64,000 bases of DNA from contig NC_081412.1 in the NCBI RefSeq assembly GCF_030272615.1, positions 340,935,370 to 340,999,369 on the forward strand, given 5' to 3'. A model generated the notes under the pieces. It ran no database searches. It saw nothing but the letters and a program-made list of their open reading frames with translations, and was not told the DNA's origin. The stretch's first letter is position 1; every line of letters begins with the position of its first letter. This document shows positions 23,411-33,112 of the stretch, piece by piece. The stretch comes from Cryptomeria japonica. Lineage: Eukaryota; Streptophyta; Pinopsida; Cupressales; Cupressaceae. The position numbers and the translations under genes were made by a program.

Positions 23411-23733
23411 TGGTTTCATTTGATCCAATGCTATTCCTGGTTAGCTTAGGGTAGATAGATTCTTTTATTTTTTTTCAGTTGTTTTCAATAAGTGCATTTG
23501 TCGCACATGTTTTAGTTCATCTTTAGTCTAGTTTGTTACAAATAAGCAATTGTTGCACAAGCTTGTAGGCTTTTTGTGAGCCTTGTTTGTTTTCTTTTTT
23601 GTTTTGTTGTTGTTCCACATCTTCAGTTGAGTTACAAGAGGTGAAGAGGCATGACTTTGTACCCAATGGATGCAACAAAGGCTACTGGTCTATAGTGTTT
23701 TGTAGGAAAACACTGCACAGAGGTCGCCAAAAA
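23411..23733 (+). other. Element F 3' untranslated region
   Basis: About 320 bases, T-rich in the middle, lie between the Gag-like frame and the 3' LTR. The junction GGTCGCCAAAAA then TGTTACC lacks a clean polypurine tract. An open frame at 23587-23802 runs into the LTR and is probably chance. Confidence 0.5.
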
Positions 23734-26376
23734 TGTTACCAAATTTATTGCCCTAATGAAGCCTTTCATTCATTCATTTTGAAAAGGTCAAATCATGAAT
23801 GAGAAATCAGAAAATGCAGTGTTTTGGTCTAACTTGTTTGCTTCATGTATAGATATAGGAAAAGTAAGACAGCATGTGGGGTAAAATGTGGCTCCCACGA
23901 GGGTTGAGCTCAACATGTTGTAGATCACAGAGATATTTATGCTCCATTGCAGATGAAATGGCGTGGCTATTAAAACCTTGAAGCAAATTCATTTGGCAAG
24001 TGAATCGCCAAATCCCCTACATGGTTGTTGGGAAAGGCCAAAAGAAACTCAGAGCAAAAGCGATCGGTCTGTGTAAAGTTTTTTACTTGGGCACCAAAGA
24101 GGGTTTTAAAAGGCCACAGAACTTCCAAGCAATTTCAGTTGCTAGGCATGAAGAACATTTATCCCACATTGGTCACGGGGAGGAGCATTTTTGTATTTAA
24201 AACCAAAGTCGCATTTATCTATAGTGTCAAATATTACAGTCTTTTGACAAGAAGTGGCTCATGGCCAAGTGGACCCCGCGTGCGCGTGCATCTTAAGGCA
24301 TCCAAATTTTGTGACCGACTGGCGGGAAGAGGTTAAAGGTCAAGCAAGTAAGGAAGATCGGACGTAGATCGTGGTGATCCAATGACTGTCGCTATGTCAT
24401 GATGGTTAGATGCTTGCCGGATATCATCGTGACTTGGCGACTGATGATGTGGCAGAGCAGACCAAGGATAGGTGGTAAATAGGTGGCGGTCCAGTGGCTG
24501 GTGACATGGCATAGATGGGTTACTTATCGAGCAGACCTTGGCCGTGATGAATCTCTAAACGGTTTCGCCGAAGGCTCAGTTCCATCGACATAGGGTATAT
24601 GGAAGAAATCAGAAGCAGTCTCGCTGAAAGAATAATATCGATGAAACTGTAGGTTAGATGAGACTTGTAAACAGCTCACCGAGGGAGTAGTTTGGTCGAA
24701 AGAATGATATCCAATAGAATAAGATGCGTGGCAGGCCCGATAGATAGGTGGTGCCCAGGTGGATCTCTAGAGCCAATCAGAGGGTGACACATGTTGACAC
24801 GCGACACAAGAGAGAAGATCGGCTCAAGTGCTAAAGATCGAGAAGTTTGAGGGAAGATCAACGGTATTCTGAAAGATCTAAGGGCTATCGCCATACCACT
24901 ATAGAAAGAAGCTCGCCAGTTATCTCCGCGACTTGGTAACAAAGCACGTGCAGAAAATGTGAGTGCCCAAGTGGGTTAAGGGTCATGCAAGTCCGAAAGA
25001 TCTGATGGTTGTCGCTAAGGCACAAAGAAAAGTTGCATGCCCAGTTATCATTGCGACAAGGTGGACCCAAGATCCAACCAGGAAGTGACACGTGGTGGAC
25101 CCAATAGATAGGGAGAGTAGCTAAGGAGAGTCAAAGGCTGAGCATATCACAGTTGATCAATGACAATCAGAGAAGATCTGATGGTAGTCACTAAATCGTG
25201 GTGGGAAATTGCTCATTAGGATTTCCATCGCGACCCAACGACTGAATATGGAACTATCATTGGCCATCAAAATAACATGTTTGAGGCCATGCCAAGAACC
25301 GAATAAGGAAGCATTCAGTTGGGAGTGTATCATCATCCATCAGAATAAGTGTTTCAGTGGTAACCCAATGACTTGATGAAGAAAGCAATGCTACTTATAC
25401 TCAGAAGCCAAAAGTGGTGGCAGGCAAGGTAGCATCCAGGGATCCATGCGTAATGAGAAGAGAAGTCATCAGGTAGTTTGAGGTCTGATTTGAGCTTGAG
25501 AGCAAGTCTGCATGAGTCTTTCTCGTGATCTTGAGGTAATAAGGATTGATTTTCAGTGCCATATGGGTCAACCTTTAGTTGACTAAGAGCTTGAACTGAA
25601 TTGCATGAGTTTTTCTCATGATTTTGAGCCTATTTTGGTGGTTCTAATTTCTACATGAGGATCAGTTTTCGGAAGAGATATTTTTCTGTGGGAGTTCATC
25701 TTCACTCTTTCTAGAGATATCTTTCCTCTACCTTTTGGAAGGTTTTTGTATAAAGTGAATTTTTTTTATCTTTCTTCACTAGTTCTTGATCATTCTCTTG
25801 CTGGTTTTAGCAAAGAATACATTCTTTTAGCTCTTTTTATGACAGAATTTTGAATAAAAATTATCAGCTTATACCTTATATCTTTACAGTTAATTTTTAT
25901 TATTCATGATTGAGAGCTAGTTTATTGTGTTATTGTTTAAATAACCTTTAAATTTTTTGTCTCATTTATAAGTCACAGGTTGTGCATTGTGATAAATTGG
26001 TTCATTTGGTTGAGTGTGAAAGTTTTCTTTCCTTTCAATTTCTTGAAGTTTAAATCCTTTACATGAAATATTTATGTGTTATGAACCAAAAGTCTATTTG
26101 TGCAGATTGGTGTTTTTAGGAGAGTATCTCTGTCATTTTGAGATATCTTATTGATGTTTCACCTCTGTTTAGCATTTGCAAGTCATTCTATTTTCATTTT
26201 TAGTTTTCCTACCCCTTTTCTCAATAAATATTTAGATTTATTCACAGGGAACCATCCCTTCATTTGGAGGTTAATTCTAACTATAGACAACCTATAAGCC
26301 TGAGAATTATCCCATGTGTCACCAAGTTGCTTGAGCTTTCAGCTTGTGCATTACGAGTGCTATTTGGGTGACAATA
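23734..26376 (+). repeat. 3' LTR of element F (2643 bp)
   Basis: It starts TGTTACCAAATTTATTGCCC and ends TGGGTGACAATA. It is collinear with 18724-21399 apart from substitutions, small indels and the 5' terminal duplication. It contains no gene that I can support. Confidence 0.9.
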
Positions 26377-26900
26377 GGGATATGGTAATGTAAGGAGCGA
26401 ATAATGTAATAATCATTCAAGAAAAAGATTTAGTCGACCATTGGTGATCGAGTTGGGTTTATGTAAGAGAATTTAGTCCTCTGGTATTAAGCTCAACCGA
26501 AACTATATTCAGACATATGAGATGCTATCTTTGCAGTTCAATCTTTCCTCCAGATTGTAGTCTAGATTTCTATGTAGTCAGTGAGACTGCTTTTGTGATG
26601 AGCAGTGTGCTCTAGGTTGTTGGCCTTCCTGCAAGTGCAAGCCCCTCAATTGTAATCACATACTTACTATAGAAGTATTATCTAATTGTGGGTAGGCTTC
26701 CCACTGTGGTTTTTACCCTTACTGGATTTTCTACGTACAAATCTTGGTGTCACGTGGATGGTATTTATTCTCTGATTGTTATCTTTTGGGTTCTGGTATT
26801 AAAGTTTAATTGCTTAAGGTTATGGTAATCTGGTGACAACTGATTCACCCCCCCCCCCCCCCCCTCTTTGTTGTCTTTTGGTTATTTGAACTTTCTAACA

Positions 26901-26914
26901 ATTGGTATCCGATC
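26901..26914 (+). other. Primer-binding site of element H
   Basis: ATTGGTATCCGATC directly follows the LTR end TCTAACA. It matches the tRNA-Met type site ATTGGTATCAGAGC with two changes. Confidence 0.8.
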
Positions 26915-26957
26915 TTTAGTCCTCTCTACAAAAGCTTAACCGCTTGAGGATGATCCT

Positions 26958-27494
26958 ATGACGACTAACAGTTCAAGTTCATCTAGTTCATCTGCTGCTA
27001 TCTTTCAGAGAGATATTCTTAGGCTTGATGGAACAAATTGCAGAGTATGGAAGATTCAGATGGAGACTCATCTAAGATGTCTTGGTAAGGAGATTTGGGA
27101 AATCACAGAGAATGGTGTTACACCTTATAATTCGGCATCTGGAAATCCTCCTCTGAAAAACTTGTATAAGGAGCTTGAGAATGATTGTAGAGCAAGAGAA
27201 GCCCTCTTGTGTGCATTGTCTGATCAACAAATAATAGGATTAACTAATAAATCATCTGCAAAGGCTATATGGGACAAGTTGGAGACTCTTAATGAAGGTG
27301 ACCCTACTATGAAGATTGCTAAACTTGATGGTTACCAGGTGAGATATGAAAACTTGAAGATGGAAGAAGATGAAAGGATTATTGCATTCATGGAAAGGGT
27401 AAATGAAATTGTTATGGGAATTTAATGTTGTTGTGAAACTTTGAGTGAAGATGAAATAGTTTCTAAAGTTTTGAGAGCTTTACCATCAACTTAT
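26958..27494 (+). pseudogene. gag: Element H copia Gag, N-terminal part
   Basis: The frame starts at ATG 26958, 57 bases after the primer-binding site, and has a Ser-rich leader. It continues with a copia-type gag domain: LDGTNCRVWKIQMETHL (residues about 23-39), then SAKAIWDKLETL, then MEEDERIIAFMERVNEI. A TAA at 27423-27425 breaks it after 155 codons, but gag-like sequence continues in frame (LSEDEIVSKVLRALPSTY) to 27494. There element I is inserted. The rest of H is not in the window. Gag forms the particle that packages the element RNA. Confidence 0.9.
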
Positions 27495-28609
27495 TGTTGG
27501 CATTTTGATGATGTTTTGATTGTCATTGATGGACACACACTTTCTTGATGTATGAGTTATGCTCAACTGGTAATTGTTCCAACTGGTATTGTGTATTATT
27601 GAATGTATAGTCTTTAGACTATCGGTATTTTGCAGAAGATGGTTTACCAGTCACAGATTGACTGAAGATCCCAAGTGGTATGAAGACCCCAAGTGGTTCG
27701 AGGATCTCAAGCGGTATGAAGGACCCAAGTAGTAGTTAACTTTTGATCAGAACGCTACTATCTTCTAGTCTTCCCTTTTGACAACCGATAATCGGTATAT
27801 TGTATTAACCGGTATATATCTGTGATGAGTTACCAACCAGTATTACTGTAATGTGTGATGAGTTATCATCCCATGTCCAAATGCACTGTACCTAGGAACT
27901 TGTAGTCTAATTCTATTGGACTGACATGAAATCAGATTCCTTTATAAGGACATCATGTCTAGGGTTTGCATGTGTATGAGATATAGAATAGAAAAGGTTA
28001 TGTGTGATCATCGAAGAGAAAATTAGGTCTGTGTGAAGAGATAGAGTGTGGAGACATTGAAGACTGAAGTAATGCTAAAAGGCATTAACAATGAGTTGTC
28101 TAGGATCTAATTAAGCATACTATGCTAGCATCTAGATCATTCACTTGTTGATTACTCACATCTTCGACAAGTCTAAAACCCTTAATTGAGTAGGCCTAGC
28201 AAAGCCTTTGTAAATCCTCTAACAAGGTGGTTCACAACTGTAGATCTGAAATCCTTTAACATGGTAGTCTTTAACAGGACTTATCTCCTAATAGAGATCT
28301 AGATTCCTAACAGGATCTCTTCTAGTGAAGAACATTGTATGACCTTAACTGGTTTGGTTACTATTCTGCAGATAGTTACTTGTGAGTTTCTGCTCACCTT
28401 GGTTTTTCCCATTTGGGTTTCCACATCAAATATCTTGTGTTATGGTGATTGTTCTTTTGTGGGTGAATTCTTTGTTTGCTATTTGGTTTGCACTTATCTT
28501 AACCGGTTTATTAGTGAATCTGTTGCATCAGTTATCTGCTAAATTGTTTAAAAGATTGATTACAATATTTTTTGGTATACTAATTCACCCCCCCTCTTAG
28601 TATTCATCA
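27495..28609 (+). repeat. 5' LTR of element I (1115 bp)
   Basis: It starts TGTTGGCATTTTGATG and ends AGTATTCATCA. It is related along its length to the solo LTR at 33303-34459. It carries the late copia block near 28392-28435 and a C-run at about 28587-28593. Confidence 0.9.
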
Positions 28610-28624
28610 ATTGGTATCAGAGCC
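28610..28624 (+). other. Primer-binding site of element I
   Basis: ATTGGTATCAGAGCC abuts the LTR end ATTCATCA. It is a perfect example of the site complementary to the 3' end of initiator tRNA-Met, used to start minus-strand DNA synthesis. Confidence 0.93.
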
Positions 28625-28659
28625 AACCTTTCTATAAGTCTAACCACTTGAAAGGAGAT

Positions 28660-29932
28660 ATGGGGGAATACAATGTGAGGGAACTTACTCATCATCTCAC
28701 TCAGACTAAGAGAGTATATGATGAACTCAAAGTCAAGTATAAAGCCTCTTTGGCCAAGAGAAGAGAGCATGCTGAGAAACTGATGGAACTTACTGAAAAT
28801 AGCTCTTCTGATGAAGCAGACATGGATGCCCTAGTTGAAGAAGTTGAAAAAATAAATGAATCAAAATCCAATTTGAGAAAAGATTTGGAAGGACTGACTA
28901 TCAGAATGTGTCAAGAGCTTGAGAACAAAAGGAAAGCTGAAGATCTGGTAAAAGACAGATCATGAGATCTCCAAGCTAAAGCAAGAAATCAGTACCCTTA
29001 CAGCTCATCTCCAGGAGAGTAAAGTGGAAAAAGAAGAAATGCAAGGTGAACTAAACATGGCTATTTCTGAGAATGCAACCTTGATAGAATCCAATGCTGC
29101 TATTTCCAAGGAACTTACTGAGTCAAAGGAGATACTTGCCAAATTCAATCAGAGTACTACTAAGCTAGACCAAAAGCTAGAATCAGCAAAACCAGTAAAG
29201 AATACCACTGGACCTGGTTTCTCTAGGTATGAGGAAGGTGAGACCTCAGGAACAAAAGCTGAAGCATCAAAGAAGCAACTGACATCCAAGGATAAAGGTA
29301 AGCAAAAATTTAAACATGTTTTCTTCAATTGTCTCAAAGAAGGACATACTGCAAATGTGTGTAGAAGCAAGGCCTATGATAATTTTCCTTATTTTCAAAA
29401 CAATATGCCTAGATCCAATAGATTCAATGGAAACCGTTATGCATGCAACAAGTTTGGGCATAGAGAATTTGAATGCAGGTCAGTTTTGTACAACACTGGG
29501 AGATATTCTCCGAGGACTCAAGGAGTTATTCTGAAACTTCTTGTGAACCGGAATCCCAACCGGTACAATACCTATGACCATCGATCAGTTGGTTATCAAG
29601 TGGCAACTAGTTGGAGAGCAACTTGTTTCATCTGTCGTGGTAGCGGTCACACTGCTGCAACATGCAGAAGGAAGAATGGAAGTATGAATAACAAACCATG
29701 GAGAACACCTGGAATGGTATGCTATCATTGCAACAAACTGGGACACACTGCCAGAACTTGCAAACTAAGAAAGAACCTATCGGATGATATACTGATCACT
29801 CTAGAAGGGAAGATTGATGTTGAAACTGTTCAGGTGGTAATGAATAAAACTTGGAAAAAGAAATCAGAAGAAGAGTCACAGGATGAACCTTCTTCTGCAC
29901 CTAGTGTGGAAGTCTCTGAACCGGAAAACTGA
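28660..29932 (+). pseudogene. gag: Element I Gag variant: coiled coils plus four zinc knuckles
   Basis: ATG 28660 lies 36 bases past the primer site; an upstream in-frame TTG at 28648 is a weaker start. The first part (to 28965) is a charged heptad-like coiled coil. A frameshift near 28965 moves coding to the frame ending at 29932, where coiled coil continues to about 29170. A Lys/Ser-rich linker follows, then four knuckle-like motifs: FFNCLKEGHTANVC (first Cys lost), YACNKFGHREFEC (first Cys lost), CFICRGSGHTAATC (intact CCHC) and CYHCNKLGHTARTC (intact CCHC). The end is acidic and Glu/Ser-rich. The N-terminal copia gag domain seen in element H is absent. CCHC knuckles bind element RNA; the coiled coils may drive assembly (inference). 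Confidence 0.85.
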
Positions 29933-29987
29933 GCTTCAGAAAAGCTTAGGGGGAACATATCGGTGAAATATTTTGAACCCCCAGTTT

Positions 29988-30014
29988 ATATCGGTAAACA
30001 CCTTTACCGATATA
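29988..30014 (+). other. Strong hairpin downstream of element I gag
   Basis: TATATCGGTAAA is followed within 3-4 bases by its reverse complement TTTACCGATATA, giving a near-perfect stem of about 12 pairs. It lies about 60 bases after the gag stop and 350 bases before the accessory frame. Its role, if any, is unknown. Confidence 0.6.
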
Positions 30015-30364
30015 TGTTACTTGTTAGTCGGCAGAAGATTTGAAGTGGTAAAAGGCAAAATTAGGGTTTGTGCCCTAGCAATGATGCATTTATTATGTTA
30101 GGTGAGAGTTTGTTTAAAAGGGTTTTTCTTATCATTTTTACTTATCTGTTTTAGAAAGAAGAATCTTCAAGAGAAGAGCAACCAGAGCAATTTGTTTGGC
30201 ATTTGGAGAAATTGTGTGTGAAATATTGCAATTATCTTCAAGCAATCAGTGAAGAACACTAAGCGATGAACTAGCAACCGAAGTGGTATACTATGCGTGA
30301 TATTGAAAAACCTAAATTTCAGATTGTGAAGGTATTTTCTAAAATTCTTTCTTATCATTTGGTT

Positions 30365-31326
30365 ATGGCTTCTACATCACATCCTACTTCTAGTTCACCT
30401 GAAGATTCACCTAAGTTTCTTCAAAAGAAAATAAGATACAATGCCCTATCTCAAATTCCTATCAGAGTTATTGTCAAAGAAGGTGTTTCAGGGTATATAG
30501 ACTGTAAGTTGGAAGACCTAGGATCCCTAGTAATTCACTCCCAGCTAAGTTTGTTCTATGGAGATGACAAGAAGATCAAACCAGTATAGCATCCTCGAGA
30601 AGATGAATCTACACAATGCAGTATACTTTTTGGAAGAATTTATAGAAGAACATATTCGCATTATCCTCAACAGAGTGCATGGTGACAAGATGTATCTCGA
30701 GCGGACCCACGACATCACACCAGAAGCGGTTCATGTCGTCACCAGATTCTGCAATGTTGGAGAAGTACCAGCTCTAAGGAAGGTCCCCCAAACTAAAATG
30801 ACAGAGCTCACCGGTTCTGTGAGTGACCAACGGGCAATGATCGTCAACACCATTATAGATGATCTGGTAAAATATGCTTGCATGGTGATTGGTTATAGAA
30901 TAATTTATGCCAGCAAAATGAATTATGTCCCTACTATTGTGGTGAATGTTGCTTACAAGATGATCAAGGAAGATACTAAATTTGACCTATGTACTTGTTT
31001 ACAGAAGCAATTGTTGGTGAATCTGAAATCCGTCAAACAAGATAAATCACTGAGGTTCAAGTTTGGCTAGCTTCCGGTCGGCCTATTCTTCTATTTTCAA
31101 GGTTATTTCCCTGGAGTAGGTGATGTTCAATGATCTACTGACCTACCGGTTTCCACACAGATTAAGGAGAGCCTACAAGCAGTGGGAATTGCATATGCTG
31201 AGGTTCTAGGTAAATATTTTGATGAATTCAAACGAAAGATGAGCCAGAGAATGAGGATATCTGGTGATATTGTGAAGAAGTATGAAGATGACATCTGCTT
31301 CACAATAAGGATAGATCAAGATACCT
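30365..31326 (+). pseudogene. Element I accessory frame, unrecognised, about 320 codons
   Basis: I do not recognise this protein. It starts at ATG 30365 with a Ser/Thr/Pro-rich leader. A frameshift near 30580 moves it to the frame that ends with TAG at 31068. The same frame then continues through one more stop (TGA near 31130) into sequence that still looks coding, up to the break at 31326. The middle part is a mixed alpha/beta-like stretch with VNTIIDDLVKYACMVIGYR and FDLCTCLQKQLLVNLKSVKQ. I see no catalytic motif of protease, RT, RNase H or integrase. Long stretches clear of stops suggest past selection as protein. It could be a captured host domain or an element-specific accessory protein. 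Confidence 0.6.
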
Positions 31327-33112
31327 TGTGAATTTGCGATTATTTATAAATTAATAATTAATCAGTTTATATAGTTTATTTAGTATTAAATTAAATTAAT
31401 GGATGACATTATTATTTGATATTAATGTGTGAATTATTATAATTGGAGATTTATTATTTATTGATGTTTATTTCATGAATTGATATTATTTTATTTTATG
31501 GTCTAATGTTTAATGGAATATTTATTATTTGAGCTTTTGACTTATTGGATTATCATTTATTTATTGTTTAATTACTGGTTCAGTATTAATGCTCGTTTGT
31601 ACATTTACTTATTTATTATCCATTTTGCTTATTTGTCTATTGTTTATTTATTGTTGGGTTATTTATTGTTTATCTAATTATTTATTGTTTTAATTATTTA
31701 TTTATTTATTTGCCTTCTTTTTTTTATTTATTGGTTATTTATTTGTTATTATTTATGTGCCTACCCCTTGTTATGATTGACCCTCTTGGGAGTTGTGATT
31801 GTGAGGATATTATGATTTAATTGTTTGTTTATTTATTTATATTATTTGAGGTTTTATATTTAATTAGAGCATTTATTTATATTGCCTTTGATTTATTAAT
31901 ATTATTATTGCGTTCTCTTGTTACTAATTGAGTAATTAAATATTTATATGTTTATATCGACCCTATTATTTAATTGGTTGAGATGTGAGGGTAAGTAAAT
32001 AATATTATTTTATATTCTTACCTCAATTTTTGGAAGGGAGTTGGTATAGAATATAGTTTATTGGAATATTTTTATTGGCTGGGATTATTCTACTATTTTT
32101 GAAGGAGATTTTATTTATTGGTTTTTTGAGCATATTTATCGTGGTTAGCTTCTGGATGAATTTTCTACAACTTTTGGATTTTCGATTGGCTTGGAGTTAG
32201 AATTTCTTGGTTGGACTTGGATTTTGGATTTTGGAAAGCTTTCTGAATTGGATTTCACTCTTCTTTGAATTTGGTAGCCATCACTCTATTTCTAGGTTGG
32301 AGCTATACCTTTATTCTTGTATTTTGATTTTAAAAGAGTTGTTTTCTTCGTGTATGCATAAAGATTGTTTGTAGGGGGAAAATATTTTTTATCAAATATT
32401 GGGATAGATATATACTTATTATATTGTTTGGGGAATTGGATTTCTATATGTTTTCACTATATTCATTTATTTGGGATTTTGTCGTGAACAACATTGTGAG
32501 TTTCCTATGCATATTTAGAGAATGCTATGGTTTATTAAGGATTCTTATTTTGATTAGGGTGAGTGGAATCAAATTATTATTCTTCTCTATGTGAGTTTGG
32601 GATGATTATTTTTCCTTGATCATAGTTTTATAAGGTTGTTTAAACCTTTCTCTTTCTGAGTTTTTCTATGAGTTCCTGTGGTTGTTGAAAATGAATCCAA
32701 TGTCTATACTTTGGTTAAATGCTAAGATCTCCATTTGTTCCTCATAATTTACACATTATTACATCTCTTCTAGATTAAGTTCGAGTCATAATTTATGCCT
32801 TGGTGAATTTTTTGAGTCAATTGTGACTCCTTATTTCTGTTTTTTCTATGGAGTTTCTCCCTTTTCTTCCTTTTCTTGATTCTCTTGTCTTTGCTCAACT
32901 TTAGAATTAACATTGTCTTCTGTATTGAATGTCAGAGTTTCTTCTTTATTATTTATTTCCTCATTTCCCCCTTTTTTTATATCCGTGGATTTTTCACTTC
33001 AACATTTTTACTATCATTTGTTGTTTCTAGCAGAGCATTCTACTATAGGGCTATCTCACTCATCTTGTTTAGTTCTACATTCAGGTCTTCACCTTATGGA
33101 TTCTCTTGTTCT
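31327..33112 (+). mobile_element. AT-rich LTR-like segment L interrupting element I
   Basis: The accessory frame of I stops abruptly at TGTGAATTTGCG (31327). Very AT-rich sequence follows, with many TTATTTATT words, then a more mixed T-rich region. The layout resembles the LTR family of J and K, but I could not align them. The right edge is set by the start of D's LTR at 33113. Short frames near 32876-33152 look like chance. No gene is visible. Confidence 0.4.

Larger units (their letters stand above)
18724..26376 (+). mobile_element. Element F: complete gag-only LTR retrotransposon (7653 bp)
   Basis: Two long LTRs enclose a 2334-bp internal region with a gag-type frame and no protease, RT, RNase H or integrase. 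Perfect 5-bp duplications GGGAT flank it (18719-18723 and 26377-26381). The architecture fits terminal-repeat retrotransposons carrying only Gag (TR-GAG type), which must borrow a polymerase from a partner. Its LTRs differ by several percent in stretches I aligned by eye, so the insertion is not recent. Confidence 0.93.
18054..26900 (+). mobile_element. 5' LTR of copia element H, interrupted by element F
   Basis: The left part (18054-18723) starts TATTGGCCATTTGG, a mutated form of TGTTGGCAATTTGG in the solo LTR at 16029. The right part (26382-26900) continues it through the late block and a long C-run (about 26847-26866) to TTTCTAACA. Removing F and one duplication gives 1189 bp. The primer-binding site follows directly. 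H is inserted in the 5' region of element C. Confidence 0.88.
27495..31326 (+). mobile_element. Element I: copia-type element, 5' LTR and internal region, 3' end missing
   Basis: A 1115-bp 5' LTR, a tRNA-Met type primer-binding site, an atypical gag and an accessory frame follow in order. No protease, integrase or RT is seen before the element is interrupted at about 31326. It lies within element H gag, with CTTAT as the left target copy. The lack of pol between gag and the accessory frame suggests a non-autonomous element, but pol could have been lost later. Confidence 0.8.

Noticed and set aside
16029-26900. Pairing the LTR at 16029-17218 with the H 5' LTR as the two ends of one element
   Set aside because: The 16029 LTR is closed by its own ATAGT duplication within gag of C, and H's LTR is followed by a primer site and gag. 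They are the same family but separate insertions.
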